Assembly (NCBI GenBank): GCA_020029455.1
Contig: JAIBJH010000079.1
Location: 1-10,030 of the forward strand
DNA: 10,030 nucleotides
Reading direction: 5' to 3'
Source of the DNA: Hyphomicrobiales bacterium
GTDB taxonomy: Bacteria > Pseudomonadota > Alphaproteobacteria > Rhizobiales > Aestuariivirgaceae
The first letter of the stretch is position 1, and each line of letters starts with the position of its first letter. Under the pieces are notes generated by a model. The model was not told the DNA's origin and ran no database searches. It saw only the letters and a list, made by a program, of their open reading frames with translations. The position numbers and the translations under genes are program-made. Shown here piece after piece: positions 1 to 5,757 of this stretch.

Positions 1-459
1 AACTGGGACTTCGTGCCCTTCACTGAGGCGTAGCTCGCAAAGCTCGCCAAGGACCTGAAGTTGATCATCAATAAAAACTACGGCGCCGTCGCTTCCTATA
101 AGGGCGAGGAAGCAGCCTTTGTCATCACCCTGCCCAATGTCAACGAATGGATCGCCGGCATGAACGGCAGGCTTTTGCCCTTCAACTGGTTGAAGCTCGT
201 GGGCCATGTGTTGCGCAAAAGGCCAGATTCCTATCGCATGCCGCTCATGGGCGTGCGCCGCAAGTATCACAACACCGCAGTAGGCTCGGCGCTCGCCACC
301 CTGGTGATCGAGGCGGTCCGCAGCTATCACAGCGCCCGCAACACCAAGACCATCGAGCTCTCCTGGATCCTCGAGGACAACTACCCGGTACGCAAGATCA
401 TCGAAGCTTTCGGCGCAACGCCCTACAAGACCTACCGCATCTACCAGAAGGACTTCTGA
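1..459 (+). pseudogene. bcerS: C-terminal part of a bCerS-like GNAT acyltransferase, interrupted by in-frame TAG
   Basis: Frame 1 is open from the window edge to TGA 457-459 except for one TAG at 31-33. Translation reads sensibly on both sides of it: NWDFVPFTEA, stop, LAKLAKDLKLIINKNYGAV. The phrase resembles the conserved NWGFVP-x-TEAE-x-x-x-LAKDLKP stretch I know from large GNAT-family proteins of this type, so the stop probably replaces a Glu codon (GAG to TAG). Downstream are typical C-terminal GNAT elements: the acyl-CoA-binding region around MGVRRKYHNTAVGSAL, then ELSWILEDNYPVRKIIEAFGA, ending YKTYRIYQKDF. Caulobacter bacterial ceramide synthase is a GNAT-type protein encoded near spt, and the spt-like gene in this window supports the same role: acyl-CoA-dependent N-acylation of a sphingoid base. 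A start at TTG 61 would give only 132 residues without the N-terminal half of the fold. I call it a disrupted gene; a sequencing error or strain-specific mutation is equally possible. The 5' part lies outside the window. Confidence 0.7.
448..452 (+). promoter_or_regulatory. Ribosome binding site AAGGA for the MobA-like gene
   Basis: AAGGA lies six bases before ATG 459, inside the end of the upstream GNAT frame. It supports 459 as the start of the nucleotidyltransferase and implies coupled translation, because the upstream stop TGA and this ATG share a base (TGATG). Confidence 0.6.
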
Positions 460-1238
460 TGCGGCGCCCACGCTGGCATGCCGTCATCCTCGCCGCCGGG
501 CGCGGGCCCGATGACCCCATGGCAAAGGCCTATGGCGTAGCCCACAAATGCCTCTTGCCGGTGGCAGGCCAGCCCATGTTGCTCCGGGTAGTGCGAGCCC
601 TCGAAGCTACCGCCATAGAAAAACCCTACGCACTATCGATCGAGGACAGCGCCCCTTACGCCAAAGCCCTCGGAAAAAACAGCAGGTCCGTTGCTTCCAC
701 CACGCCGCAAAACTCGGCGCCCTCTTCGGCGCTGGCAGCCATTGCACAGATCGAGAAATATCCTGTTCTTATCACCACAGGCGATCATCCTCTGCTGACA
801 CCAGAGATGTTGAGCCATTTCATGGCAGAAGCGGAAGCGAGCGAGGCTGATGTGCTTGCTGCCCTTGCAACAGGTGAAACAATCCGCGCCGCCTATCCCG
901 AAACACGCCGGACCTATTTCAAACTCGGCGGCACGGAAGTTTCAGGTTGTAACATCTTCGCGGTGATGAATGCGAAAGGCCTGCGTCTTGTTGAAGCCTG
1001 GCAGGACATCGAGAAGAACCGCAAGAAACCTCTCAAGCTGGTTGCGGCCTTTGGTGTCCTTCCGCTCTTGGAATTCCTGCTGGGGCGCCTGACGCCGGAG
1101 CGCGCCTTTGCCCGCATCTCTCAAAAACTCGGCATCATCGCAAAACCCGTCTTTATGCCCTTCGCCGAAGCTGCCATCGACGTCGATAAGCCAGACGATT
1201 TGAAGCTTGCCGAGAAGATCCTATTGAATCGGAACTAA
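459..1238 (+). CDS. MobA-like NTP transferase domain protein (nucleotidyltransferase)
   Basis: A 259-residue GT-A fold nucleotidyltransferase. The N-terminal nucleotide-binding loop is seen as VILAAGRG (residues 9-16), followed at 23-35 by KAYGVAHKCLLPV, with Lys30 in the usual signature position. A metal-binding Asp sits in TTGDHPLLT (Asp109), the pattern typical of MobA/CobY/IspD-like enzymes, and the C-terminus has AAIDVDKPDDLKLAEK. These enzymes transfer NMP from NTP to a phosphorylated acceptor; the acceptor cannot be read from the sequence. The loop is longer than the classical GxGxRM-x-PK form. The gene starts at the stop of the GNAT gene (TGATG) and so belongs to the same transcript. 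Inference: it makes an activated CDP- or other NDP-linked headgroup precursor for the CDP-alcohol phosphotransferase encoded at 5758. The longer open frame starting at 147 was rejected because it overlaps the GNAT gene. The gene converges on the next gene with overlapping stop codons. Confidence 0.82.
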   Translation: MRRPRWHAVILAAGRGPDDPMAKAYGVAHKCLLPVAGQPMLLRVVRALEATAIEKPYALSIEDSAPYAKALGKNSRSVASTTPQNSAPSSALAAIAQIEKYPVLITTGDHPLLTPEMLSHFMAEAEASEADVLAALATGETIRAAYPETRRTYFKLGGTEVSGCNIFAVMNAKGLRLVEAWQDIEKNRKKPLKLVAAFGVLPLLEFLLGRLTPERAFARISQKLGIIAKPVFMPFAEAAIDVDKPDDLKLAEKILLNRN

Positions 1239-1966
1239 CCCCAGCTCGCAACAAGTTGCCTTGCCCGCTGCAGATCCACCGGAAAATCAACCTCGCTCCA
1301 CTGCAATCCAGTGATCGAGATGGTATGCACATCCGTCTTCTTCGCCAGTGTGCCGACTGCGGATGGAAACCACTGCTTGAGCGCCGCCGCATCCTGCATG
1401 GCCTCTTCAAGTTGCCGCACATAGGCCTGAGCGCCGCCATTGCGGAAAACATAAAACCCAATGGCCTCCGCATCGACGGTATCGACGGGCAGCGTCTTGC
1501 CGATCTCGGTCAACCTCTCGCCATCAAGCATCACCTTCATATCGTCAGCGTCAAATTCGTCCTTGCGGTTGATGGCAACCGAAATGTCACGAGGCGGTGC
1601 AGCAAGCAATCGCTCGACAAGATCCGACTTGAAGACATTGTCACCGTTCACCTGGATGAAATCGCCGGTCATTGCGCCGCGCGCCAGCCAGCAGCTCGCC
1701 AGATTATCGGCAACGCCATAAAATGGATTGAAGACGCTCTTCACCTGAACGCCAAGCCGCCGTGCAATCGCGGAAAGGACCTCATCCATCCGCCCTGCGC
1801 CATAGCCCGTGACCACGACGAAATCGGTAACACCGCATGCGGCGAAAGCCTCGATCTGCCGCTCGATCAGCGTCTTGCCGCCGATGTCGAGCATGGCCTT
1901 GGGCACTTCCGCCGTGAGCGGCAAAAGCCTTTTTCCCTGGCCTGCCGCGAGAATGATGATGCGCAC
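1235..1966 (-). CDS. LicC-like sugar/phosphocholine-type nucleotidyltransferase
   Basis: Starting at GTG 1966 the protein is 243 residues. It opens directly with the classical signature: VRIIILAAGQGKRLLPLT (1-18), then PKAML (22-26) with the catalytic-type Arg13 and Lys23. Further on, ADNLASCWLARGAM precedes VNGDNVF, whose Asp is the probable metal ligand, and EIGKTLPVDTVDAEAIGFYVF follows. This order matches the choline-phosphate cytidylyltransferase-like (LicC-type) branch of NTP transferases as I know it. Substrate is unknown; a phospho-alcohol activated with CTP is a reasonable guess in this context. The open frame extends upstream to TTG 2038 with ATG at 2014, but those extra residues (rich in Ser and His) look non-domain, so I prefer GTG 1966. 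No strong Shine-Dalgarno precedes any of the three candidates, so the start is uncertain. It is the only gene here transcribed away from the main operon, and its stop TAG overlaps the TAA of the convergent neighbour. Confidence 0.82.
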   Translation of the reverse strand: MRIIILAAGQGKRLLPLTAEVPKAMLDIGGKTLIERQIEAFAACGVTDFVVVTGYGAGRMDEVLSAIARRLGVQVKSVFNPFYGVADNLASCWLARGAMTGDFIQVNGDNVFKSDLVERLLAAPPRDISVAINRKDEFDADDMKVMLDGERLTEIGKTLPVDTVDAEAIGFYVFRNGGAQAYVRQLEEAMQDAAALKQWFPSAVGTLAKKTDVHTISITGLQWSEVDFPVDLQRARQLVASWG

Positions 1967-1971
1967 GATAC

Positions 1972-2001
1972 TTGAATCCGCAACCTTGCAGTGACTAGAA
2001 T
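1972..2001 (+). promoter_or_regulatory. Possible sigma70-like promoter for the 2053-8866 operon
   Basis: TTGAAT (1972-1977) and TAGAAT (1996-2001) are separated by 18 bases, a fair match to TTGACA/TATAAT (4/6 and 5/6). They sit in the 86-base divergent gap upstream of the metallophosphoesterase. Transcription would begin near 2008, leaving a leader of about 45 bases before the TTG at 2053. The call is weak because such matches arise by chance, and alphaproteobacterial -10 elements are often degenerate. Confidence 0.3.
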
Positions 2002-2039
2002 GGTGCCGCTCCATCGCACCCGATTCACGGGAAGTCAAC

Positions 2040-2045
2040 GGAAAG
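2040..2045 (+). promoter_or_regulatory. Ribosome binding site GGAAAG deciding a TTG start
   Basis: GGAAAG ends seven bases before TTG 2053. No ATG or GTG in this frame lies near, and the protein must begin before SLAHLSDVHLG, so this site supports the rare TTG start of the metallophosphoesterase. Confidence 0.5.
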
Positions 2046-2052
2046 CCCGCCC

Positions 2053-2958
2053 TTGCATTTCAGCCTCGCTCACCTGTCGGACGTCCATCTCGGGCCGCTT
2101 CCGGCGGCCTGGACGTTCCGCCATTTCAGGCTGAAGCGCCTCATCGGCGGCGCCAACTGGGCAAGGAAACGGCACAATCTGCACAACCTCGACATCGCCG
2201 CTGCCGCCGTTGCCAGCATCCACGCGGCTGAGCCCGATCACATTGCCTTCACCGGCGATCTTCTCAACATTTCTGCCTGGGAGGAATTTCCGCGTGGGCG
2301 TGAGTGGATGGAGAAATTTGGTTCGCCCCTCGATCTCTCCTTCGTGCCTGGAAACCATGATGCCTATGTCGATGTGCCTTATGAAGATGGGCTGGCGCAG
2401 TTCGCGCCGTGGATGATGGCGGATGGGGTGAAGGATGAGGCGCTGCAGTTTCCCTATGTCCGCCTGCGCCGCAATGTGGCACTGATCGGCCTCTGCACGG
2501 CGCTGCCCCAGGCGCTGCACAAGGCGGGAGGGACGTTGGGAGAGCACCAGCTTCGCAATCTCCCGCATGTCCTGAAATCGCTTCAGGACCAGGGCTTCTA
2601 CCGGGTGGTGATGATCCATCATCCGCCGCTGCCGGGACTGGCATCGCCGCGCAAGGCGCTGACTGACGCAGAAGCGCTGCAAAACATTCTGAAAGACAAA
2701 GGCTGCGAGCTGGTGCTGCACGGTCATAATCACCGTACGATGGAAAACTGGTTTGAGACCCGCTCCGGCCCTGCCGTCGCTATCGGTGTGGCTTCAGCAA
2801 GCGGCGCGCCGCAAGGCCGTCACGAATCTGCTGGTTGGAACCTCTTTCGCATCCGCCGCCAGCACGGCCGCTGGCAGGCCACGATCGCCCGCCACCATTG
2901 GGACGCCGCTTCCGGCAGATTTATCGGCACAAAGCCCGCCTTGCTTTCGCCGCCGTAA
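2053..2958 (+). CDS. Calcineurin-like metallophosphoesterase
   Basis: A 301-residue protein with all the ordered metal-binding blocks of the calcineurin-like phosphoesterase superfamily. They are SDVHLG (Asp10, His12), TGDLLN (Asp69), PGNHDAY (Asn101, His102), IHHPP (His189, His190) and LHGHNH (His223, His225, His227). It therefore should be a two-metal (Mn/Fe-type) phosphohydrolase, probably cytoplasmic because no signal peptide is visible at the TTG start. The substrate is not shown by the sequence. It is the first gene of the operon, followed after 19 bases by the HIT gene. In this setting a lipid-linked phosphate, a nucleotide-diphospho-headgroup such as a CDP-alcohol, or a phosphorylated headgroup intermediate are candidate substrates (inference). 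LpxH, the UDP-diacylglucosamine hydrolase, belongs to the same superfamily, but I have no specific evidence for LpxH activity. Confidence 0.9.
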   Translation: MHFSLAHLSDVHLGPLPAAWTFRHFRLKRLIGGANWARKRHNLHNLDIAAAAVASIHAAEPDHIAFTGDLLNISAWEEFPRGREWMEKFGSPLDLSFVPGNHDAYVDVPYEDGLAQFAPWMMADGVKDEALQFPYVRLRRNVALIGLCTALPQALHKAGGTLGEHQLRNLPHVLKSLQDQGFYRVVMIHHPPLPGLASPRKALTDAEALQNILKDKGCELVLHGHNHRTMENWFETRSGPAVAIGVASASGAPQGRHESAGWNLFRIRRQHGRWQATIARHHWDAASGRFIGTKPALLSPP

Positions 2959-2977
2959 TCGGTCAAGCGCTGTGGCG

Positions 2978-3424
2978 ATGACGGAACCTCATGCCACACT
3001 GGTGAAATTCGGCTATCCCGGCAGCACCATTGCCGAGTTCAGGCATTGGATCGTGCTGCTCCGCCCGCAACAGGTGACGCTTGCCTCGCTGGTGTTGGTG
3101 AACCGCGGTGAAGAGGCAAGCCTCTCCGCATTGCCGGCGGAGGCTTTCACGGAAATGCATGAAGCCGTGCAGGCGATCGAAGCGGGGCTTCGCCATTTCC
3201 GCTCCTTCGACAGGATCAACTATCTGGCGCTCATGATGGTCGACCCCCATGTCCATTTTCACGTGCTCCCGCGCTATGCAGCAGACCAGCCGTTCGAGGG
3301 CGTAACCTTCAAGGATGCCGGATGGCCCGGTGTTCCCGATCTCAAGCAGGCCAATCCCTGTCCCGAAACAGTCATGAACAGCCTGCGGCTGGCCCTGATG
3401 GACGCTTTCGGCAAAGCCCGGTAA
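2978..3424 (+). CDS. HIT (histidine triad) family protein
   Basis: A 148-residue protein with the histidine-triad motif DPHVHFHVLPRY (His91, His93, His95), matching H-phi-H-phi-H-phi-phi. Upstream of it lie a strand (HWIVLLRPQQVTLASLVLV) and a helix (AFTEMHEAVQAIEAGLRHF) in the order normal for the fold. HIT proteins are nucleotide hydrolases or transferases acting on dinucleoside polyphosphates or nucleotide-linked metabolites through a His-phosphate intermediate. The length fits the family. ATG 2978 is chosen over the frame opening at 2753, which would overlap the metallophosphoesterase. GTG 2972 is a near alternative. It sits 19 bases after the phosphoesterase and 21 before lptF, so it is co-transcribed. 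Inference: it may recycle or hydrolyse a CDP-linked headgroup or by-product, but a general housekeeping role is just as possible. Confidence 0.85.
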   Translation: MTEPHATLVKFGYPGSTIAEFRHWIVLLRPQQVTLASLVLVNRGEEASLSALPAEAFTEMHEAVQAIEAGLRHFRSFDRINYLALMMVDPHVHFHVLPRYAADQPFEGVTFKDAGWPGVPDLKQANPCPETVMNSLRLALMDAFGKAR

Positions 3425-3433
3425 ACAGGGGCT

Positions 3434-3439
3434 GGAAGG
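3434..3439 (+). promoter_or_regulatory. Ribosome binding site GGAAGG deciding the TTG start of lptF-like gene
   Basis: GGAAGG ends six bases before TTG 3446. The encoded N-terminus LSTIDRYILRQ is the usual amphipathic entry into the first LptF membrane helix, so this site and start fit well. Confidence 0.55.
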
Positions 3440-3445
3440 CCGAAA

Positions 3446-4672
3446 TTGCTCAGCACCATAGACAGATACATCCTGCGCCAGATCGCCGTGCCGTTGCTTT
3501 CGGCCTTGTCCATCGGCCTTCTCATGCTGCTCGCCGAGCGGCTGGTACGCTTGCTTGATATCACGCTTGGCAAGCGCAACTCCTTCGGCGTGGTCTTTGA
3601 GCTCCTCGCCTATCTCGTGCCCCACTATCTCGGAACGGCAGTGCCTGCTGCCCTCTTCCTAGGCCTCCTCTTCGGCTTCCACAATCTGGCGAAGAACAAT
3701 GAGATCGATGCCTTTCTGTCGGCGGGCGCCGGCCTCCACCGCCTGCTCAAGCCGGCGCTTCTGCTTGCCGTCCTGTTCAGCCTGGGCTCACTCGCGATCT
3801 TCGGCTGGCTGCAGCCCGCCACACGCTATGCCTACCGCTCGGCCATCTTCGACATCAAAAACATTGACGCCTTCTATCTCGCCGAGGAAGGCGTCTTCAT
3901 GCAGGCCGGCAGCCGCACCTTCATTCTCGACACGCTGGACCGCAGCAGCAACACCTTCGAGCGCATCTTCATCTTCGACTACAACGGCCCGAATGGTTCC
4001 GAGACCTTCACGGCCGAGCGCGGTCTTCTCATTCCGCTTGCCGACCAGCCGAGGCCGGTGCTACGCCTCGAGAATGGCAGGAGGCTCGGCGTTGAGCGCT
4101 GGCCTCTGCTTGATCAAGCAGGCGCGCCCCCGGAGTCACAAACCGCAAGTTTCGAGACCACCGACACGCCCCTTGGCCGCATCTCCAAGAAACTTTTCAG
4201 GCCGCGCGGCGACGATGAGCGCGAGCTCACCCTGCCCGAACTCTATGCCAAGGCGGACACGCCGCCGTCGGGCACTACCACAAACGCCATGTGGGCCGAG
4301 TTTCACCGCCGCGTCATCAACATCATGGCGATGCTGCTTCTGCCCGTTCTCGCCATTCCCTTTGCCATCGGCCATTCGCGAAGTCCGCGCGCCTATCGCA
4401 TGGTGGCTGCTATGGCGCTCCTCATTGCTTTTCACGAAGTCATCGAACAGGGTGCGGTGATGGCAAAAGCGGGCGCATTCTCTCCCTGGTTTGTGTTGTG
4501 GCTGCCGACGCTTCTACTGACGGTCTTTGCCATATGGCGCTTCTATCGCGCCACAAACACCATCACCGGTGGAGGAATGGATAGCCTTCTTGCCTCAGCC
4601 CATGAGCAGGTCGTTTCGTTCGTCAAAAGATTCATGTCCCGCACGCTACCAACGATGCGAGGTGGCCTATGA
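3446..4672 (+). CDS. lptF: LptF-like permease of the LptB2FG transporter class
   Basis: A 408-residue inner-membrane protein of the LptF/LptG permease family. It has the typical layout. There are three N-terminal membrane segments: about residues 10-32, then 48-78 (LVPHYLGTAVPAALFLGLLFGF), then 100-122. A polar periplasmic beta-jellyroll domain spans about 125-285. Three C-terminal segments follow (IMAMLLLPVLAIPFAIG; MVAAMALLIAFHEVIEQG; FVLWLPTLLLTVFAIW). RYILRQ at the start and the short cytoplasmic stretch NNEIDAFLSAGAG between segments two and three, where family members couple to the ATPase, are recognisable. A C-terminal tail of about 40 residues follows the last helix. LptF and LptG with the LptB ATPase extract LPS from the outer leaflet of the inner membrane toward LptC. 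Here the pair lies among sphingolipid-type genes, so a role in moving a sphingolipid is inferred. No lptA, lptB or lptC is in the window. It overlaps lptG by ATGA. Confidence 0.88.
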   Translation: MLSTIDRYILRQIAVPLLSALSIGLLMLLAERLVRLLDITLGKRNSFGVVFELLAYLVPHYLGTAVPAALFLGLLFGFHNLAKNNEIDAFLSAGAGLHRLLKPALLLAVLFSLGSLAIFGWLQPATRYAYRSAIFDIKNIDAFYLAEEGVFMQAGSRTFILDTLDRSSNTFERIFIFDYNGPNGSETFTAERGLLIPLADQPRPVLRLENGRRLGVERWPLLDQAGAPPESQTASFETTDTPLGRISKKLFRPRGDDERELTLPELYAKADTPPSGTTTNAMWAEFHRRVINIMAMLLLPVLAIPFAIGHSRSPRAYRMVAAMALLIAFHEVIEQGAVMAKAGAFSPWFVLWLPTLLLTVFAIWRFYRATNTITGGGMDSLLASAHEQVVSFVKRFMSRTLPTMRGGL

Positions 4673-5739
4673 TCCGCATTGGATGGCTCATCAGCCGCAT
4701 GATCCTTGCCCGCTTCCTGCCGATCCTGATCGGCTTGACGATCTTCGTGCTGACCCTTGAGATCGTCACCTACGCCCGCGAGATCCTTGCCCTCGAAAAC
4801 GGCACGGCCATCATCTTCAAATATCTTCTGGCAAGGGCGCCGGCCACGCTCGCAACCTTCCTGCCCATGAGCCTGCTCCTCGGCCTGCTGCTGACCTTGA
4901 CCGAACTGAGCTACCGCAACGAGCTCACCGCCATATGGGCCATGGGCATATCGCCCCTGCGGGTGATACTCACTCTGGCGCCGCTCGCCCTTCTTTGCGG
5001 CGTTCTCCATTTTGCCTTGGTGGACAGGGCCGTTCCCACCGCAGCGCCGACACTGCGCACCTGGGGCATTGCCGACTATGGCGAGAAGAAGCTGAAAATA
5101 GGTGAGCGCGATCCGCTTTGGCTGCGTTCCGGTGGCGACATCATCCGCGCCGCAAGCGCCAGCGCCGACTCCCGCCGCCTCGAGGATGTGGTGATCTTCA
5201 AACGCGATGAGTTGGGGCTGTTGACGGAACAGGTCTTCGCCGCCTCCGCCACGCTGGAGGAAACCGGTTGGAAATTGCAGAACAGCGTCACTTACAAGGT
5301 GGATGGATCTGCCCCCGTCCGCGCCACTACCGAACGCTATGCCGGCGAGGCGCGGCCTGCAGAAGCAGGCTACCGTTCCGGCGATCCGGAGGAGATGACG
5401 ATCTCCGATCTCTCCTATTTCGTCGCCAATGACGGCTTCGGCATCAGGCCCGACTATGTCTACAGAACATGGTGGCACAAGCGCCTGACGCCACTTGCCG
5501 TCTCGCTGGTGATGATCGCCCTCTGCGTGCCATTGGCGACACGCTTCCGCCGCGGCGGTGGGTTGGGCTGGCTCTTTGCTGCCGGTGTGGGTCTTGGCTT
5601 CACCTTCTTCGTGCTCGACGGCATCGCCACTTCCGTGGGCGAACTCGGCTTTGTCTCGCCCTGGCTTGCCGCCTGGCTGCCCGTTTTGCTGTTCACCTGC
5701 CTTGCCCTCTATCTGCTGGGCCGCGCCGAGCGCGTGTAG
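4669..5739 (+). CDS. lptG: LptG-like permease, partner of the upstream LptF-like protein
   Basis: A 356-residue membrane protein with the LptG plan. N-terminal helices are at about 8-35 (ILARFLPILIGLTIFVLTLE), 53-80 (FLPMSLLLGLLLTLTEL) and 98-120. A periplasmic domain spans about 125-265, and C-terminal helices are at about 270-350 (TPLAVSLVMIALCVPLATRF; WLFAAGVGLGFTFFVLDG; WLAAWLPVLLFTCLALYLL). The coupling stretch is seen as YRNELTAIWAMGISPLRV, close to the ELIALRAAGIS-type sequence of the family. The ATG is embedded in the stop of lptF (ATGA). A GAGG ribosome site (4659-4662) lies six bases before it, so equal synthesis of both subunits is likely. Length is normal and no frame damage is seen. 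LptFG work as a heterodimer with cytoplasmic LptB; the cargo for this pair is inferred to be a sphingolipid from its neighbours. A housekeeping LPS pair would normally be expected elsewhere in the genome. Confidence 0.87.
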   Translation: MIRIGWLISRMILARFLPILIGLTIFVLTLEIVTYAREILALENGTAIIFKYLLARAPATLATFLPMSLLLGLLLTLTELSYRNELTAIWAMGISPLRVILTLAPLALLCGVLHFALVDRAVPTAAPTLRTWGIADYGEKKLKIGERDPLWLRSGGDIIRAASASADSRRLEDVVIFKRDELGLLTEQVFAASATLEETGWKLQNSVTYKVDGSAPVRATTERYAGEARPAEAGYRSGDPEEMTISDLSYFVANDGFGIRPDYVYRTWWHKRLTPLAVSLVMIALCVPLATRFRRGGGLGWLFAAGVGLGFTFFVLDGIATSVGELGFVSPWLAAWLPVLLFTCLALYLLGRAERV

Positions 5740-5757
5740 TTTTGAAGTGCTGAATCC

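Noticed and set aside
147..458. Upstream extension of the MobA-like gene to a start at 147
   Set aside because: It would overlap the GNAT gene in another frame. The extension is Arg/His/Gln-rich nonsense, while ATG 459 has AAGGA six bases upstream and the domain starts right after it.
1256..1975. 239-residue + strand frame opposite the LicC-like gene
   Set aside because: Antisense shadow; the minus-strand frame carries the clear nucleotidyltransferase signature.
1967..2038. Longer N-terminus of the LicC-like gene from TTG 2038 or ATG 2014
   Set aside because: The extra 24 residues do not belong to the domain, which normally starts within a few residues of the LAAG loop. Not excluded, because no start has a strong ribosome site.
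2035..2733. 232-residue minus-strand frame opposite the metallophosphoesterase
   Set aside because: Antisense to a gene with a complete set of catalytic motifs; the translation shows no recognisable domain.
2753..2977. Upstream extension of the HIT gene
   Set aside because: It overlaps the end of the metallophosphoesterase (HGHNH block and C-terminus). The HIT fold begins after ATG 2978.
3699..4460. 253-residue frame inside lptF in another + frame
   Set aside because: Ser/Arg/Pro-rich shadow frame of the LptF gene, with no membrane pattern of its own.
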